64,000 nt of DNA from JBJTUH01 sp044346175 (GCA_044346175.1 JBIIZQ010000003.1:62001-126000); one strand, 5' to 3'. Positions 7,649-16,796 are shown, numbered from the stretch's first letter. A program made the numbers and translations. Notes: generated by a model not told the origin, from the letters alone.

Positions 7649-10626
7649 TCGTTTTTCACCGAGAGCTTGAGCGTCTCCCAAGAGGTCCATCCCTCAAGGC
7701 TACTTGCCATCCAAAGAGGGGTGGTTTTGGGCAAACCAATCCATAAAATACCTTCCTTGGCACGTGTCAAAGCAACATAGAATAATCGTATGGCTTCCAG
7801 TTCTTGTTCAGGACGTTGCCACAGGTTACTCCACACGGTGTAACAAGGATGCTCCATCGCAAACCACTGTTTTGGAAATAGTCCAAACCCTGGCAAATGA
7901 CTTTCTTGCACATCAACGACCCAAACACTATCCCTTAAGGACGCTTTTTTTAACGTCGTTTTGGTTTCCGTCCAAGGTAAAATCACGTAAGGATACTCCA
8001 AACCCTTTGAGCTATGAATCGTTAGTAGCGCAATCCCAGGGAGGTCTTCAGGGAGGGTCATATCAATGGCGGCAATAGGGTCGGTGGGGGTCTCACGCCC
8101 TTCATCTGTCTGAGTACCATGGTCTTGGGGGGTGGGGTTGGTTTGTGCATCTGCCATAATGTGAAGCCGTTCAAGCAAGCGTTGAAGGGGTGCTTGAAGG
8201 TGGTGGGGCTGTGGCTCATCAGGGAGAGGGTACTCCTTTAAAGAGGCTTGCCACTGTTGGTTCAAAATCCCGTGCATGGCAAATCGCCAACGGTAAACGT
8301 CTTCTTGTGGAAGGCTCTCAGGACATATCATCAAGGTTAAAATCGCCTCTGTGGCTTCTTCAACCGTAGACGCATTCAGGAGGGTATGTTGCACCTTGAA
8401 GAGACGCTCATAATAGGTTTTAAGGACAGGGTAATGACTAAGATAGTAAGGATGTTGGGTGAGGGTTGCAAGCGTCTCGGCATCGAGGGGTGTCCCATTT
8501 TGAAGATGCTGCAAGGCCAAGGCTACCCAAGTTGCCCATGGCATGACTTTAGCAGACGAAGCCTCTTGATACCCAACAAGGAGGGGGTTAAACATCGGCA
8601 TACTCGACGCACTCGACCCACGGGCGGAGAGTACATGCCACCAAGCCGTAGGCTGATAGGGTGCATGGAGCAGGCTACACCATGTGAGGCACTGTTGGGT
8701 CAAGGGACGTGTAAAAAAGTCTTTCTCTTTTTGTCGTTTAAAGGGAATACCCGCCTGTTCAAGCATGTAAGCGATACGTCCCAATTTATGGTGACTATGG
8801 GCAATAATGGCAATGGACTCAGGAGACACGCCTTGTGCAAGCAAGCCTTGAATATAGCTCGTGATAACCTGACGCTCCTCACTCAAGGCTGTCTCTAACG
8901 TATTGCCTTTCACGAGTTGGTTATCCAACCAACATACATGGCAACGCAAGTCTTTATGGCGACTCAAAACATGAGCGGGAGTCACGGGGGCTTTAGCAAT
9001 CATGGGATGCCGTAAATCGGGCATTATCTCACCCAAAGGACCTTCTGCCATCAGGGTGTTAGCAGCCTCTACAATGGGCGCTTGCGAACGATAATTGGCA
9101 TCAAGCGTTTGCATATCGTGGTCATGGTTGGCAAAAATGAGGTTTAAATTGTTGGGCTTCGCATGTCGGAATCCATAAATGGCTTGCCGTAAATCGCCCA
9201 CTACAGTAAGACGAGGGGTCGTCCTTGCCTCTTGGGGCAGTAGGGCTTGTAAAAGCCGTATTTGTGCAAGGTTTGTATCCTGAAACTCATCCACAAGGAT
9301 AAGTTTATATTGGTTTATCAAACGCTGTCGTAAACTTGGATTGGTATGGAGGGCAATAATGCTTAGGAGAATGAGGTCATCAAAGTCACAAAGGTTCTTC
9401 ACCAACAATTCACTTTGGTACTGTGCATACAAACAACAAGCCCACTCCAAGAGACGATTCAGCTGTTGTTGCATCCACGTAGCATAGTGTGGCTGATATT
9501 GAGGGGGCAACCACAGGTACGTTTTTTTGCGTCCTTTACGCTGAGCAGCTTCCTTACGAATCCCAAGGAGCTGCGTGTCAAAAAATCCCCCCCAATACTT
9601 CAGACGTTTTTTCTGCTCGTCTTCTTCTTCAAGTGCTTGCAGTGGCTCAAGCCCAAGACTTTGGTAAGGAAAAAGACTGTAACTATTTTGCCATAGGTGT
9701 ATCAAGTCTTCAGGAAGGTGTGCTTCATAAGCCTCTTCATTCAAAGTACTTTGAGGCACTTGGAGCTTTAACATCGCACTGAAGAGGGTATCTTGCTGTG
9801 CTTTCAAAGTTTGGTAGGTTCCTGAAGGGGTCATCGCAAGGGTTTTTAGTGTACCCAAGAGTTTTTCAAGTTGTTTAAGCAGCTTTTGGGGGTCATGGGC
9901 TGGCAAAAAACCTCTTAAATGAAAATGACTAAGGGTGTCATGAGGGCAAGCGTGAAGCCATTGGGTGAGTTCAGGGAGAGATAACCCCCAAGTCTCCATC
10001 AAGTTTAAAAGGGTTTGCTTCCTCATGCCATGATGCCACTGTTTTTTGATACTCAGGAGAATATCCCGCTTCGCAATATCATCCACCAATTGATAGTGTT
10101 TTGAAGGCAAAGGGTACGTACCACATAAGCCTAAATCGGGTCTCCCTAACGCCTCTGAGCAGTGTCCTTGCGTCATGGGTAAGGTTTGTCGGAGCAGTGC
10201 ACCACAAAAGGCATGAATGGTACCCAGATTCTCTGAACGCAAAGGCAAGGGAGGTAGCGCAAGGGTGTCTTCCCAAAGGACTTTCACACGCTCGCGCATT
10301 TCTTCTGCCGCTTTGTCCGTGAAGGTAATCATGAGTTGTGACTGTGCCAATTCAGCCCAAAAGCTAAGGTCAAGAGGCACTTGCGCTTCAAGGGCTGCTT
10401 GCACCTGCACCAGTAGACCATACACATAGCGCCTTGTAAGGACAGCCGTTTTGCCTGCCCCTGCCCCAGCAAGAAGCTTCAAACCGTGCTGCATCGGCGT
10501 AAGAATCGCATGCCTTTGTTGGGCATTAAAATGCTCAGGCACGAGTTGTGCGATAAGCGCCTCCAATGCTTCAAGGGTAAGTGGTATGGAAGAGGTTGTT
10601 TTGAGGGCGTGCATGTCCAAAGACAT
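7645..10626 (-). CDS. UvrD/AddA-like superfamily 1 DNA helicase without nuclease domain
   Basis: A 993-residue SF1A helicase. Visible motifs are Walker A GAGAGKT (K59), LVDEFQDT (motif II), VVGDLRQAIYGFRHAKP (motif III), NYRSQ (IV), TIHSSKGLEYPYVILPW (V) and RLFYVALTRAKE (VI). Large insertions sit between motifs Ia and II, making it longer than PcrA/UvrD (about 720) and closer to the AddA/RecB helicase part. No RecB-type nuclease domain is seen at the C-terminus, which ends shortly after motif VI. It acts in DNA unwinding for repair or recombination. It lies in the order mtnP, yggT, helicase, ankyrin on the minus strand with gaps of 36-68 bases and a final ATGA overlap. Confidence 0.88.
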   Translation of the reverse strand: MSLDMHALKTTSSIPLTLEALEALIAQLVPEHFNAQQRHAILTPMQHGLKLLAGAGAGKTAVLTRRYVYGLLVQVQAALEAQVPLDLSFWAELAQSQLMITFTDKAAEEMRERVKVLWEDTLALPPLPLRSENLGTIHAFCGALLRQTLPMTQGHCSEALGRPDLGLCGTYPLPSKHYQLVDDIAKRDILLSIKKQWHHGMRKQTLLNLMETWGLSLPELTQWLHACPHDTLSHFHLRGFLPAHDPQKLLKQLEKLLGTLKTLAMTPSGTYQTLKAQQDTLFSAMLKLQVPQSTLNEEAYEAHLPEDLIHLWQNSYSLFPYQSLGLEPLQALEEEDEQKKRLKYWGGFFDTQLLGIRKEAAQRKGRKKTYLWLPPQYQPHYATWMQQQLNRLLEWACCLYAQYQSELLVKNLCDFDDLILLSIIALHTNPSLRQRLINQYKLILVDEFQDTNLAQIRLLQALLPQEARTTPRLTVVGDLRQAIYGFRHAKPNNLNLIFANHDHDMQTLDANYRSQAPIVEAANTLMAEGPLGEIMPDLRHPMIAKAPVTPAHVLSRHKDLRCHVCWLDNQLVKGNTLETALSEERQVITSYIQGLLAQGVSPESIAIIAHSHHKLGRIAYMLEQAGIPFKRQKEKDFFTRPLTQQCLTWCSLLHAPYQPTAWWHVLSARGSSASSMPMFNPLLVGYQEASSAKVMPWATWVALALQHLQNGTPLDAETLATLTQHPYYLSHYPVLKTYYERLFKVQHTLLNASTVEEATEAILTLMICPESLPQEDVYRWRFAMHGILNQQWQASLKEYPLPDEPQPHHLQAPLQRLLERLHIMADAQTNPTPQDHGTQTDEGRETPTDPIAAIDMTLPEDLPGIALLTIHSSKGLEYPYVILPWTETKTTLKKASLRDSVWVVDVQESHLPGFGLFPKQWFAMEHPCYTVWSNLWQRPEQELEAIRLFYVALTRAKEGILWIGLPKTTPLWMASSLEGWTSWETLKLSVKNE

Positions 10627-10662
10627 AAGCTCAAGGGTGTCCTTTAAGTGCTTTTATGCCGT

Positions 10663-10953
10663 TTATTGACCTATCAGAACCCCTCGAATAAGCGGTAATA
10701 CCACGCCTTTTAAGAGGTTCAAGCCAATCAGAATCACCAAAATAGAAAGGTCCATCATACCCAAGGGCGGTACAAATGAACGCACCCAATCCACAATAGG
10801 GTCAGTCAGTTGACGCAACCATACAAAAGGAGGGCGCCACCACTGGATTTTTGGGAACCAGCTCAACAAGGCACGTAAAATAAACAAACCCTGTAACAAT
10901 GACAGAAAAGCGGAAAGCACTGTAAAAATATCATCAATAAGCGTGATGAGCAT
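10663..10953 (-). CDS. YggT family membrane protein
   Basis: A 96-residue protein with two hydrophobic blocks (about residues 10-32 and 66-92) flanking the family core RALLSWFPKIQWW followed by LRQLTDPIVDWVRSFVPP, which is typical of YggT/YlmG proteins. In cyanobacteria and plastids such proteins have been linked to nucleoid distribution and division, and in other bacteria to osmotic shock tolerance, so the exact role here is open. It is located in the inner membrane. It lies between mtnP (68 bases upstream) and the helicase gene (36 bases downstream) in an apparent operon. Confidence 0.88.
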   Translation of the reverse strand: MLITLIDDIFTVLSAFLSLLQGLFILRALLSWFPKIQWWRPPFVWLRQLTDPIVDWVRSFVPPLGMMDLSILVILIGLNLLKGVVLPLIRGVLIGQ

Positions 10954-11021
10954 CGCGTCGTAGTCCTTCGTAATTAAAAGACGTTTGCACTTGAAACAGT
11001 CAAAAGTTCGTTTGTGTGCTA

Positions 11022-11873
11022 TTAAATACGGGCATGTGCCAATACATCATGAAACTCAGAAGCTTTGGGGTCGGTAGGAATGTTGGCAATCATATCCCCA
11101 AGGAGATTCCGTAACTTTTCGTTATTAGCATTAAAAACTTCTAGCACCGCTGAGTGACTCACAGGAGGAATATCATCCACACCGGCATCATAATCTGTAA
11201 TTAAAGAGATGTTCACAGAAGCCATGCCCATTTCCTTCACTAAATGAACCTCAGGGTATTGCGTCATGTTAATGACCTCCCAGCCCTGAGAAGCAAACCA
11301 AGCAGACTCTGCCCGTGTGCTAAAACGAGGCCCTTGAATCACGACAACGGTACCCGTTTCATGGACAGGAATCCCAAGTTTTTTAGCACTTTGCACGGCA
11401 ATCGCTCGGAGGGTTTCACTGAAGGGGTCTGCTGCACTGACATGCGTCGTGACAGGACCATCATAAAACGTATCAATACGTGCTGAGGTACGGTCAACAT
11501 ACTGGTCGCAAATCACAAAATGACCTGGTTCAATGTGACGTTGTAGGCTGCCTGCCGCACAGGGAGAAATACACCACGACACCCCAAGTTGTTTGAAGGC
11601 CCATACATTGGCACGATAATTGATTTTATGCGGTGGCAAGTGGTGTTTGCTCCCATGGCGGGGTAAAAACGCCACCTTACGCCCGGCAATGGTACCGAGC
11701 ATGATTTCATCGCTAGGAGGGCCATAGGGGGTTTCAACACGGATACTTGTAGGGTTATCCAGCAAGGCATAAAAGCCCGAGCCACCAAATACGCCTATTT
11801 CAGCAAGCGGGGATTCCGTACTTTGCGTAAAGAGCGTATCCATGGTGGAGGGTGCAATGAGGTGGGTGTGCAT
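11022..11873 (-). CDS. mtnP: S-methyl-5'-thioadenosine phosphorylase
   Basis: A 283-residue purine nucleoside phosphorylase of the MTAP family, which cleaves 5'-methylthioadenosine with phosphate to adenine and 5-methylthioribose-1-phosphate (methionine salvage). Diagnostic segments are GVFGGSGFY, ETPYGPPSDE, FLPRHGSKHHLPPHKINYRAN, the phosphate-site region SPCAAGSL, VVIQGPRFSTRAE and VINMTQYPEV. Length matches the family. The start could be 11873 or 11843, and the extra ten residues are not conserved. It is the first gene of the minus-strand run mtnP-yggT-helicase-ankyrin and diverges from the restriction-modification island. Confidence 0.92.
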   Translation of the reverse strand: MHTHLIAPSTMDTLFTQSTESPLAEIGVFGGSGFYALLDNPTSIRVETPYGPPSDEIMLGTIAGRKVAFLPRHGSKHHLPPHKINYRANVWAFKQLGVSWCISPCAAGSLQRHIEPGHFVICDQYVDRTSARIDTFYDGPVTTHVSAADPFSETLRAIAVQSAKKLGIPVHETGTVVVIQGPRFSTRAESAWFASQGWEVINMTQYPEVHLVKEMGMASVNISLITDYDAGVDDIPPVSHSAVLEVFNANNEKLRNLLGDMIANIPTDPKASEFHDVLAHARI

Positions 11874-12039
11874 AGCCGTATCTTTCTGGGTTAATCTGGA
11901 TTCATACTAGTGTGACAAAGCAATCATAAAGTAAAAAATAGCGCTTGGTGTAAAGTGTAAGCAGTATAGCACCATCGTAGGATGTTCGCACCCCTCTACG
12001 TATTTTGGAGCGTGTTTTACACTTTGAGTAGGCTCTACA

Positions 12040-12234
12040 GTGAGGTATCAAGCCCAAAGGAGTCCATGGCTGGGCCTCATAACGCTTGTACGTTTTAATG
12101 GCGTATGTTTAAGGCTTGAGGGGGTCATGCTATCGATAACCAAAGCCCTTCAAACGCTTGAAATGTTAGGCATCGTGAAACTTGTTGGTTACGACGATGG
12201 ATACCCCGCCATGGGGTGGATTGAAAACGATTGA
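12040..12234 (+). pseudogene. Possible remnant of a Fic-family protein (C-terminal winged helix)
   Basis: A 64-residue frame with a GTG start and no convincing ribosome site. Its C-terminal half (SITKALQTLEMLGIVKLVG, then about 15 residues) resembles the winged-helix tail of Fic/DOC-family proteins, where a recognition helix of the type T-x-x-A-L-x-x-L is followed by G-I-V/L and a short strand. No HPFx[D/E]GNGR catalytic motif is present upstream, so at most the tail survives. It sits 65 bases before the methyltransferase gene at the left edge of the island, a common place for decayed mobile-gene debris. Homology is tentative, and it could instead be a tiny DNA-binding protein. Confidence 0.35.
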
Positions 12235-12298
12235 TGCCTTCGCATTTTGTTGATGCTAAACTGGCTCTAAATTCGTAAAATAAAGAAAGAACCCTCCC

Positions 12299-14293
12299 AT
12301 GCCACACTTGGAACAGATTTTAAAAGACTCTGAGTATAAACTTACTCAATTTACCCTCGAACAAATCGCCGAGCTTGAAAGCCGATGCTCTGAAAAAAAC
12401 GGCAAGGGGATTTACGCCGAATGCTTGGTTCGCAAAAAGCAGATTAAAATCACCCCTGAAGAAATTATTCGCCAACTCTTTATTTTGAAATTGACGCAAG
12501 ATTATCAATACCCCACCGAACGCTTGCAGATTGAGCATGGCGTTCATTTCGGACGTGAAATAAAACGTGCCGATATTGTCATTATGGACAAAGACCGCCC
12601 CACCATCCCCTATATTATGGTGGAAGTTAAAAAGCCCAAGCTCAAAGACGGTAAAGAACAACTAAAAAGCTATTGCAACGCCACAGGAGCCACCATGGGC
12701 GTGTGGAGCAATGGCGAAAAAATCTCGTACTACCACCGCAAAGACCCCAACTATTTTGAAGAAATACCTCGTGTGCCAACGTCTCACGAAAAACTATCCG
12801 ATGTACTCACCCAACGCTGGACGATTAAAGACCTTATCAAGCATGACGAACTCGTTACCAAAGGAAAATCCCTTAAAGACAAAATCCTTGAAATGGAGGA
12901 CGAAGTTCTAGCCAATGCGGGTGTAGATGTCTTTGAAGAATTGTTCAAACTAATTTTTACTAAATTGTATGATGAAATGCAAAGCGGGCGAGACTCGAAC
13001 CGCACCCTTGAGTTTCGTAATTATGGCGATACCGAAGCCGAGCTAAAAGAAAAAATACAGCGTATTTTTGACAAAGCCAAAGAAAAATGGACGGGCGTAT
13101 TTAGCTCCGATGCCAAAATCACGCTTTCACCGTCGCATCTTTCCGTGTGTGTGGCGAGTTTGGAAGGCGTGAAGCTCTTTAATTCTAATTTAGATGTGGT
13201 GGATGAAGCCTTTGAATACTTGATTAACAAAAGTAGCAAAGGCGAAAAAGGGCAGTATTTCACCCCCCGATACGTCATTGACATGTGCGTTAAAATGATG
13301 AACCCTCAAGAACATGAAACCTTGATCGACACCGCTTCAGGCAGTTGCGGATTCCCTGTACACGCCATTTTTCATGTGTGGAAGCAGATTATGAAAGAAG
13401 AAGGCTTGCCACAAAGTCACTTATTCACCACAGAAAAGAAAACGCCACGTTGTGAAGATTATGTGAAAAGCAAGGTGTTTGGGATTGATTTTGACGAAAA
13501 AAGCGTGCGAGTCGGGCGAACGCTTAACTTGATTGCGGGCGACGGTGAAACCAACGTTTTACACTTAAACACCCTAGACTTTGAAATGTGGGGCGAATAT
13601 ACCAAAGACGAAGACTGGCAAGACACCTATTCACAAGGCTGGAACCGCCTAAGAAAGTTACGAAGCCATAAAACCAGCGACAAAGACTTTGAGTTTGACG
13701 TGTTACTGGCGAACCCTCCTTTTGCGGGGGATATAAAAGAAACACGCATTATTCATCGCTATGAATTGGGTAAAAAAGCGACAGGCAAATATCAAAGCAA
13801 AGTCGGGCGAGACATTCTGTTTATTGAACGTAACCTTGACTTTTTAAAAGCTGGCTTACGAATGGCAGTCGTTTTACCGCAAGGACGTTTTAACAATAGT
13901 AGCGACAAAGCGATTAGAGATTTTATTGCGGAACGATGCCGTATTTTAGCCGTCGTAGGTTTACACGGTAACGTATTTAAGCCCCACACAGGCACCAAAA
14001 CCAGCGTGTTGTTTGTTCAAAAATGGAACGACGACCCTACAAAAGGCCCGCTTTGTCCCCGCAAGGACGATTACCCCATATTTTTTGCCACCATGCAAGA
14101 ACCCAGTAAAGACAACAGCGGTGAAAAAATCTATGTGAAGAACGCCGAAGGGCAGAACTTGCTAGACGACCACGGGCATTTAATTGTAAAGCACGACTTG
14201 TTTAACCACGACGGACGAACGCAAGACGGTATTGCTGAAGCCTTTTTAGAGTTCGCCAAAAAGGAGCAACTTTCTTTTGTGGGAAAGCCCTAG
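12299..14293 (+). CDS. N6-adenine DNA methyltransferase fused to HsdR-type nuclease domain (type I / BcgI-like RM subunit)
   Basis: A 664-residue modification subunit. Residues about 52-150 resemble the HsdR N-terminal domain and show a PD-(D/E)xK core: D92 in RADIVIMD, then E109 and K111 in YIMVEVKKP. A helical linker follows (about 165-290), then the N6 methyltransferase domain with motif I DTASGSCGF (about 344-352), an acidic GIDFDEKSVRVG segment and catalytic NPPF (about 475-478). Classical HsdM lacks the nuclease part. The layout recalls BcgI-type proteins that cut and methylate in one chain with a separate specificity subunit. The next genes encode that subunit and RhuM, and no HsdR translocase is present. 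Whether the nuclease is active is unknown. Confidence 0.85.
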   Translation: MPHLEQILKDSEYKLTQFTLEQIAELESRCSEKNGKGIYAECLVRKKQIKITPEEIIRQLFILKLTQDYQYPTERLQIEHGVHFGREIKRADIVIMDKDRPTIPYIMVEVKKPKLKDGKEQLKSYCNATGATMGVWSNGEKISYYHRKDPNYFEEIPRVPTSHEKLSDVLTQRWTIKDLIKHDELVTKGKSLKDKILEMEDEVLANAGVDVFEELFKLIFTKLYDEMQSGRDSNRTLEFRNYGDTEAELKEKIQRIFDKAKEKWTGVFSSDAKITLSPSHLSVCVASLEGVKLFNSNLDVVDEAFEYLINKSSKGEKGQYFTPRYVIDMCVKMMNPQEHETLIDTASGSCGFPVHAIFHVWKQIMKEEGLPQSHLFTTEKKTPRCEDYVKSKVFGIDFDEKSVRVGRTLNLIAGDGETNVLHLNTLDFEMWGEYTKDEDWQDTYSQGWNRLRKLRSHKTSDKDFEFDVLLANPPFAGDIKETRIIHRYELGKKATGKYQSKVGRDILFIERNLDFLKAGLRMAVVLPQGRFNNSSDKAIRDFIAERCRILAVVGLHGNVFKPHTGTKTSVLFVQKWNDDPTKGPLCPRKDDYPIFFATMQEPSKDNSGEKIYVKNAEGQNLLDDHGHLIVKHDLFNHDGRTQDGIAEAFLEFAKKEQLSFVGKP

Positions 14294-14322
14294 GCTCTTT
14301 TGATGAGGCGAAGTACACCGCC

Positions 14323-15777
14323 TTGTTAGAAGAGCTTGAAATTAGCGAAGTTAATTATTGGAATGTTGTTAAATCTAGCTCCGATTTTAGGTTTCATAGT
14401 GAATACTTTAAGAAAGAGTTTATGAATAATGTTGCCATGAAAAACAAGGCAACATTAAAATTAGGATCCATTGCATCTATTGCAGACGGTGATCATGCCA
14501 AGTTCCCCGACAATCAAAATCCTGATATTCGCTATTTACAAGCACGAGATATTTCTAATAATTTTTTAGAGTTAAAAAGCGATTCCTTTGTGAGTGAAAC
14601 TTATTTTCTCAAAAACAAACGTTCTTTAGTAAATGCAGAATCCATTCTGTTTTCCATTATGGGAACCGTTGGAGATATTACAATTACTCCCAAAGATTTT
14701 GTACCTTGTATGTGTAATAGAGCCTTGGCGATTATTCGAGATATTCAAGTATTATTACCACAATACGTTTTTTCTTATCTTAGTGGTAAGTATGGAATGT
14801 TAGAAATTGAACGTTTGAAAAATGGAGGAGTACAACAACGTGTTAATCTTGACGTTTTAGGTATGATGAACATCCCTGTATTTTCTCAAGCGTTTCAAGC
14901 TAAAATTGTTGACTTTGTAATAACTTCTCAATCTGTCCGAAAACAATCCAAACAAGCCTACGCCGAGGCGGAGGCGGTGTTGCTCGACGAGCTAGGGCTG
15001 GCGGATTTCACCCCCAGCACCGAAGCCGTAAGCATCAAAGGCTTTGCGGAATCCTTCGGCTCCACAGGCAGGCTCGATGCGGAATACTATCAACCCAAGT
15101 ATGATGACTATCTAAAGTTAATTAAAAACTATCGGGGTGGGTATGAAAAAATTGAAGACGCGTTTATTTCTGTAAAAACATCAAGTAATTTTCAGTATCC
15201 AGCGTATAAATATATTGAAATTGGAGACATAAACATTGGAGATGGTTCTTGTTCTTATACGGAACGAGTGTTAGAAGAATTACCAGACAATGCGAAAATT
15301 GTAGCTTCAAAAGGGGATTTACTTATTTCAAAAGTCCGCCCGAACAGGGGAGCGATTTCTATAGTTCCTTATGAGTTTGACAATCTAATTGTTAGCGGTG
15401 CTTTTACCGTATTAAGGCAAGCCTCTAAACGAAATTTAGAAGTTTTGAAAACCTTACTACGTACATCTATATATAAAAGTTGGTTACTTCAATCTAATGT
15501 AGGTACTTCTTATCCTGTTATTAGGGATGAAGATGTTTTAAATGTGCTAATTCCTAAAATCCCTTTTGAGATCGAATCTGTGATTCAGAATAAAATACAA
15601 AATAGTTTTACCTTAAAAACCGAAAGCGAAAGGTTGCTAGCGATTGCCAAGCGTGGCGTGGAACTTGCCATCGAAAGCGACGAAGCCTCCGCCCAAGCGT
15701 GGATGCAAAGCGAAGTTGAAAAATTAGGAACCCCCACCATTGAAGCTACAATGCCCATGAAGGAATCCACCCCATGA
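14323..15777 (+). CDS. hsdS: Type I-like restriction-modification specificity subunit (HsdS)
   Basis: A specificity protein of about 484 residues with the usual two half-sites: target recognition domain 1 (about residues 20-200), a conserved central helix region (about 205-265, including LLDELGLADF and GRLDAEYYQPKYDDY), domain 2 (about 266-430) and a C-terminal helix that repeats the central one. The N-terminal LLEELEISEV with FRFHSEYFKKEF repeats the pattern of the central region, as expected for circularly repeated HsdS. The two recognition domains are visibly AT-richer than the conserved helices. The start is uncertain: only a TTG (14323) with weak upstream GATGAGG is available, and the frame is open back to 14239 inside the methyltransferase gene (see findings). 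Confidence 0.85.
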   Translation: MLEELEISEVNYWNVVKSSSDFRFHSEYFKKEFMNNVAMKNKATLKLGSIASIADGDHAKFPDNQNPDIRYLQARDISNNFLELKSDSFVSETYFLKNKRSLVNAESILFSIMGTVGDITITPKDFVPCMCNRALAIIRDIQVLLPQYVFSYLSGKYGMLEIERLKNGGVQQRVNLDVLGMMNIPVFSQAFQAKIVDFVITSQSVRKQSKQAYAEAEAVLLDELGLADFTPSTEAVSIKGFAESFGSTGRLDAEYYQPKYDDYLKLIKNYRGGYEKIEDAFISVKTSSNFQYPAYKYIEIGDINIGDGSCSYTERVLEELPDNAKIVASKGDLLISKVRPNRGAISIVPYEFDNLIVSGAFTVLRQASKRNLEVLKTLLRTSIYKSWLLQSNVGTSYPVIRDEDVLNVLIPKIPFEIESVIQNKIQNSFTLKTESERLLAIAKRGVELAIESDEASAQAWMQSEVEKLGTPTIEATMPMKESTP

Positions 15778-16796
15778 TGCAAACGCCTCCAAATCCTGAA
15801 GAACATTCACTCCTGTTTTACACTACGCCTACGGGTGATGTGAACGTGCAGGTTTTGTTTCACAATGAAACGTTATGGCTTCCACAAAAACGCATGGCAG
15901 AACTGTTCGGTGTGGACAGAAGTGTCATCACCAAGCATCTCAAAAACATCTTTGAATCGGGTGAATTACAAGAAAATCAAGTATGTGCAATTTTTGCACA
16001 TACTGCGGAAGACGGTAAAACCTACCAAACTCAATTCTACAACCTTGATGCCATTATTGCCGTGGGGTACAGGGTTAATTCTTTGCAAGCCACAAAATTT
16101 CGTATTTGGTCAACTCGAGTTTTAAAGGAGTTTATCATCAAAGGCTTTGTGCTAGATGACGAACGCCTCAAGCAAGGCAAGCAATGGGGCGAAGATTACT
16201 TTGCACAATTACTGGAACGCATTCGAGAAATCAGGGCTTCTGAACGACGCTTCTATCAGGCCATTACCGATATTTATGAGCAATGTTCCGTAGATTATGA
16301 TGCCAAATCCCCTATTACTCAAAACTTTTTTGCAACCGTTCAAAATAAACTACACTGGGCTATTCATGGGCATACCGCATCAGAACTCATTGCTCAACGG
16401 GCGGATGCTTCCAAGCCCAACATGGGTTTAACCACTTGGAAAAATGCACCTGATGGTAAAATCTTGAGTAGAGATGTTACGATAGCCAAAAATTATTTAG
16501 AAGAGGCGGAGTTGAAGAAGCTCAATCGCATCGTCACCATGTATTTAGATTACGCCGAAAGTCAAGCAGAACGTCAAATCCCTATGACGATGCAAAGCTG
16601 GGTCACAAAGCTAGATGCGTTCCTAACGTTTAACGAATATGAATTACTAAAAGACTCAGGCAAAGTTCAGGCAAAGGTTGCTAAAGCCTTAGCGTTAGAG
16701 CAATTCAAACAATTTCGGGTCGGGCAAGATACTACTTTTGAAAGTGATTTTGACAAAATGGTTAAACGTCTTCCGAAAAAAGATTCCTCACCTTAA
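15774..16796 (+). CDS. rhuM: RhuM family protein
   Basis: A 340-residue RhuM-family protein. The N-terminal DNA-binding-like part (WLPQKRMAELFGVDRSVITK, about residues 38-57, then KHLKNIFESGEL) is followed by the family region FYNLDAIIAVGYRVNS and FRIWSTRVLKEFI, and a C-terminal helical half with KLHWAIHGHTASELI. RhuM proteins are often found next to type I restriction-modification genes and other defence cassettes. Their biochemical function is not established (the name comes from a Salmonella pathogenicity island). The start overlaps the hsdS stop as ATGA, so it is translationally coupled and part of the same operon. It is the last gene of the island. Confidence 0.9.
   Translation: MMQTPPNPEEHSLLFYTTPTGDVNVQVLFHNETLWLPQKRMAELFGVDRSVITKHLKNIFESGELQENQVCAIFAHTAEDGKTYQTQFYNLDAIIAVGYRVNSLQATKFRIWSTRVLKEFIIKGFVLDDERLKQGKQWGEDYFAQLLERIREIRASERRFYQAITDIYEQCSVDYDAKSPITQNFFATVQNKLHWAIHGHTASELIAQRADASKPNMGLTTWKNAPDGKILSRDVTIAKNYLEEAELKKLNRIVTMYLDYAESQAERQIPMTMQSWVTKLDAFLTFNEYELLKDSGKVQAKVAKALALEQFKQFRVGQDTTFESDFDKMVKRLPKKDSSP

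Noticed and set aside
12992..13010. GACTCGAACC, resembling the T-arm of a minus-strand tRNA
   Set aside because: It lies inside the methyltransferase coding sequence and no acceptor or anticodon arm can be built around it.
15865..16125. 86-codon alternative frame inside rhuM
   Set aside because: It is a shadow of the well-supported rhuM frame with no ribosome site.
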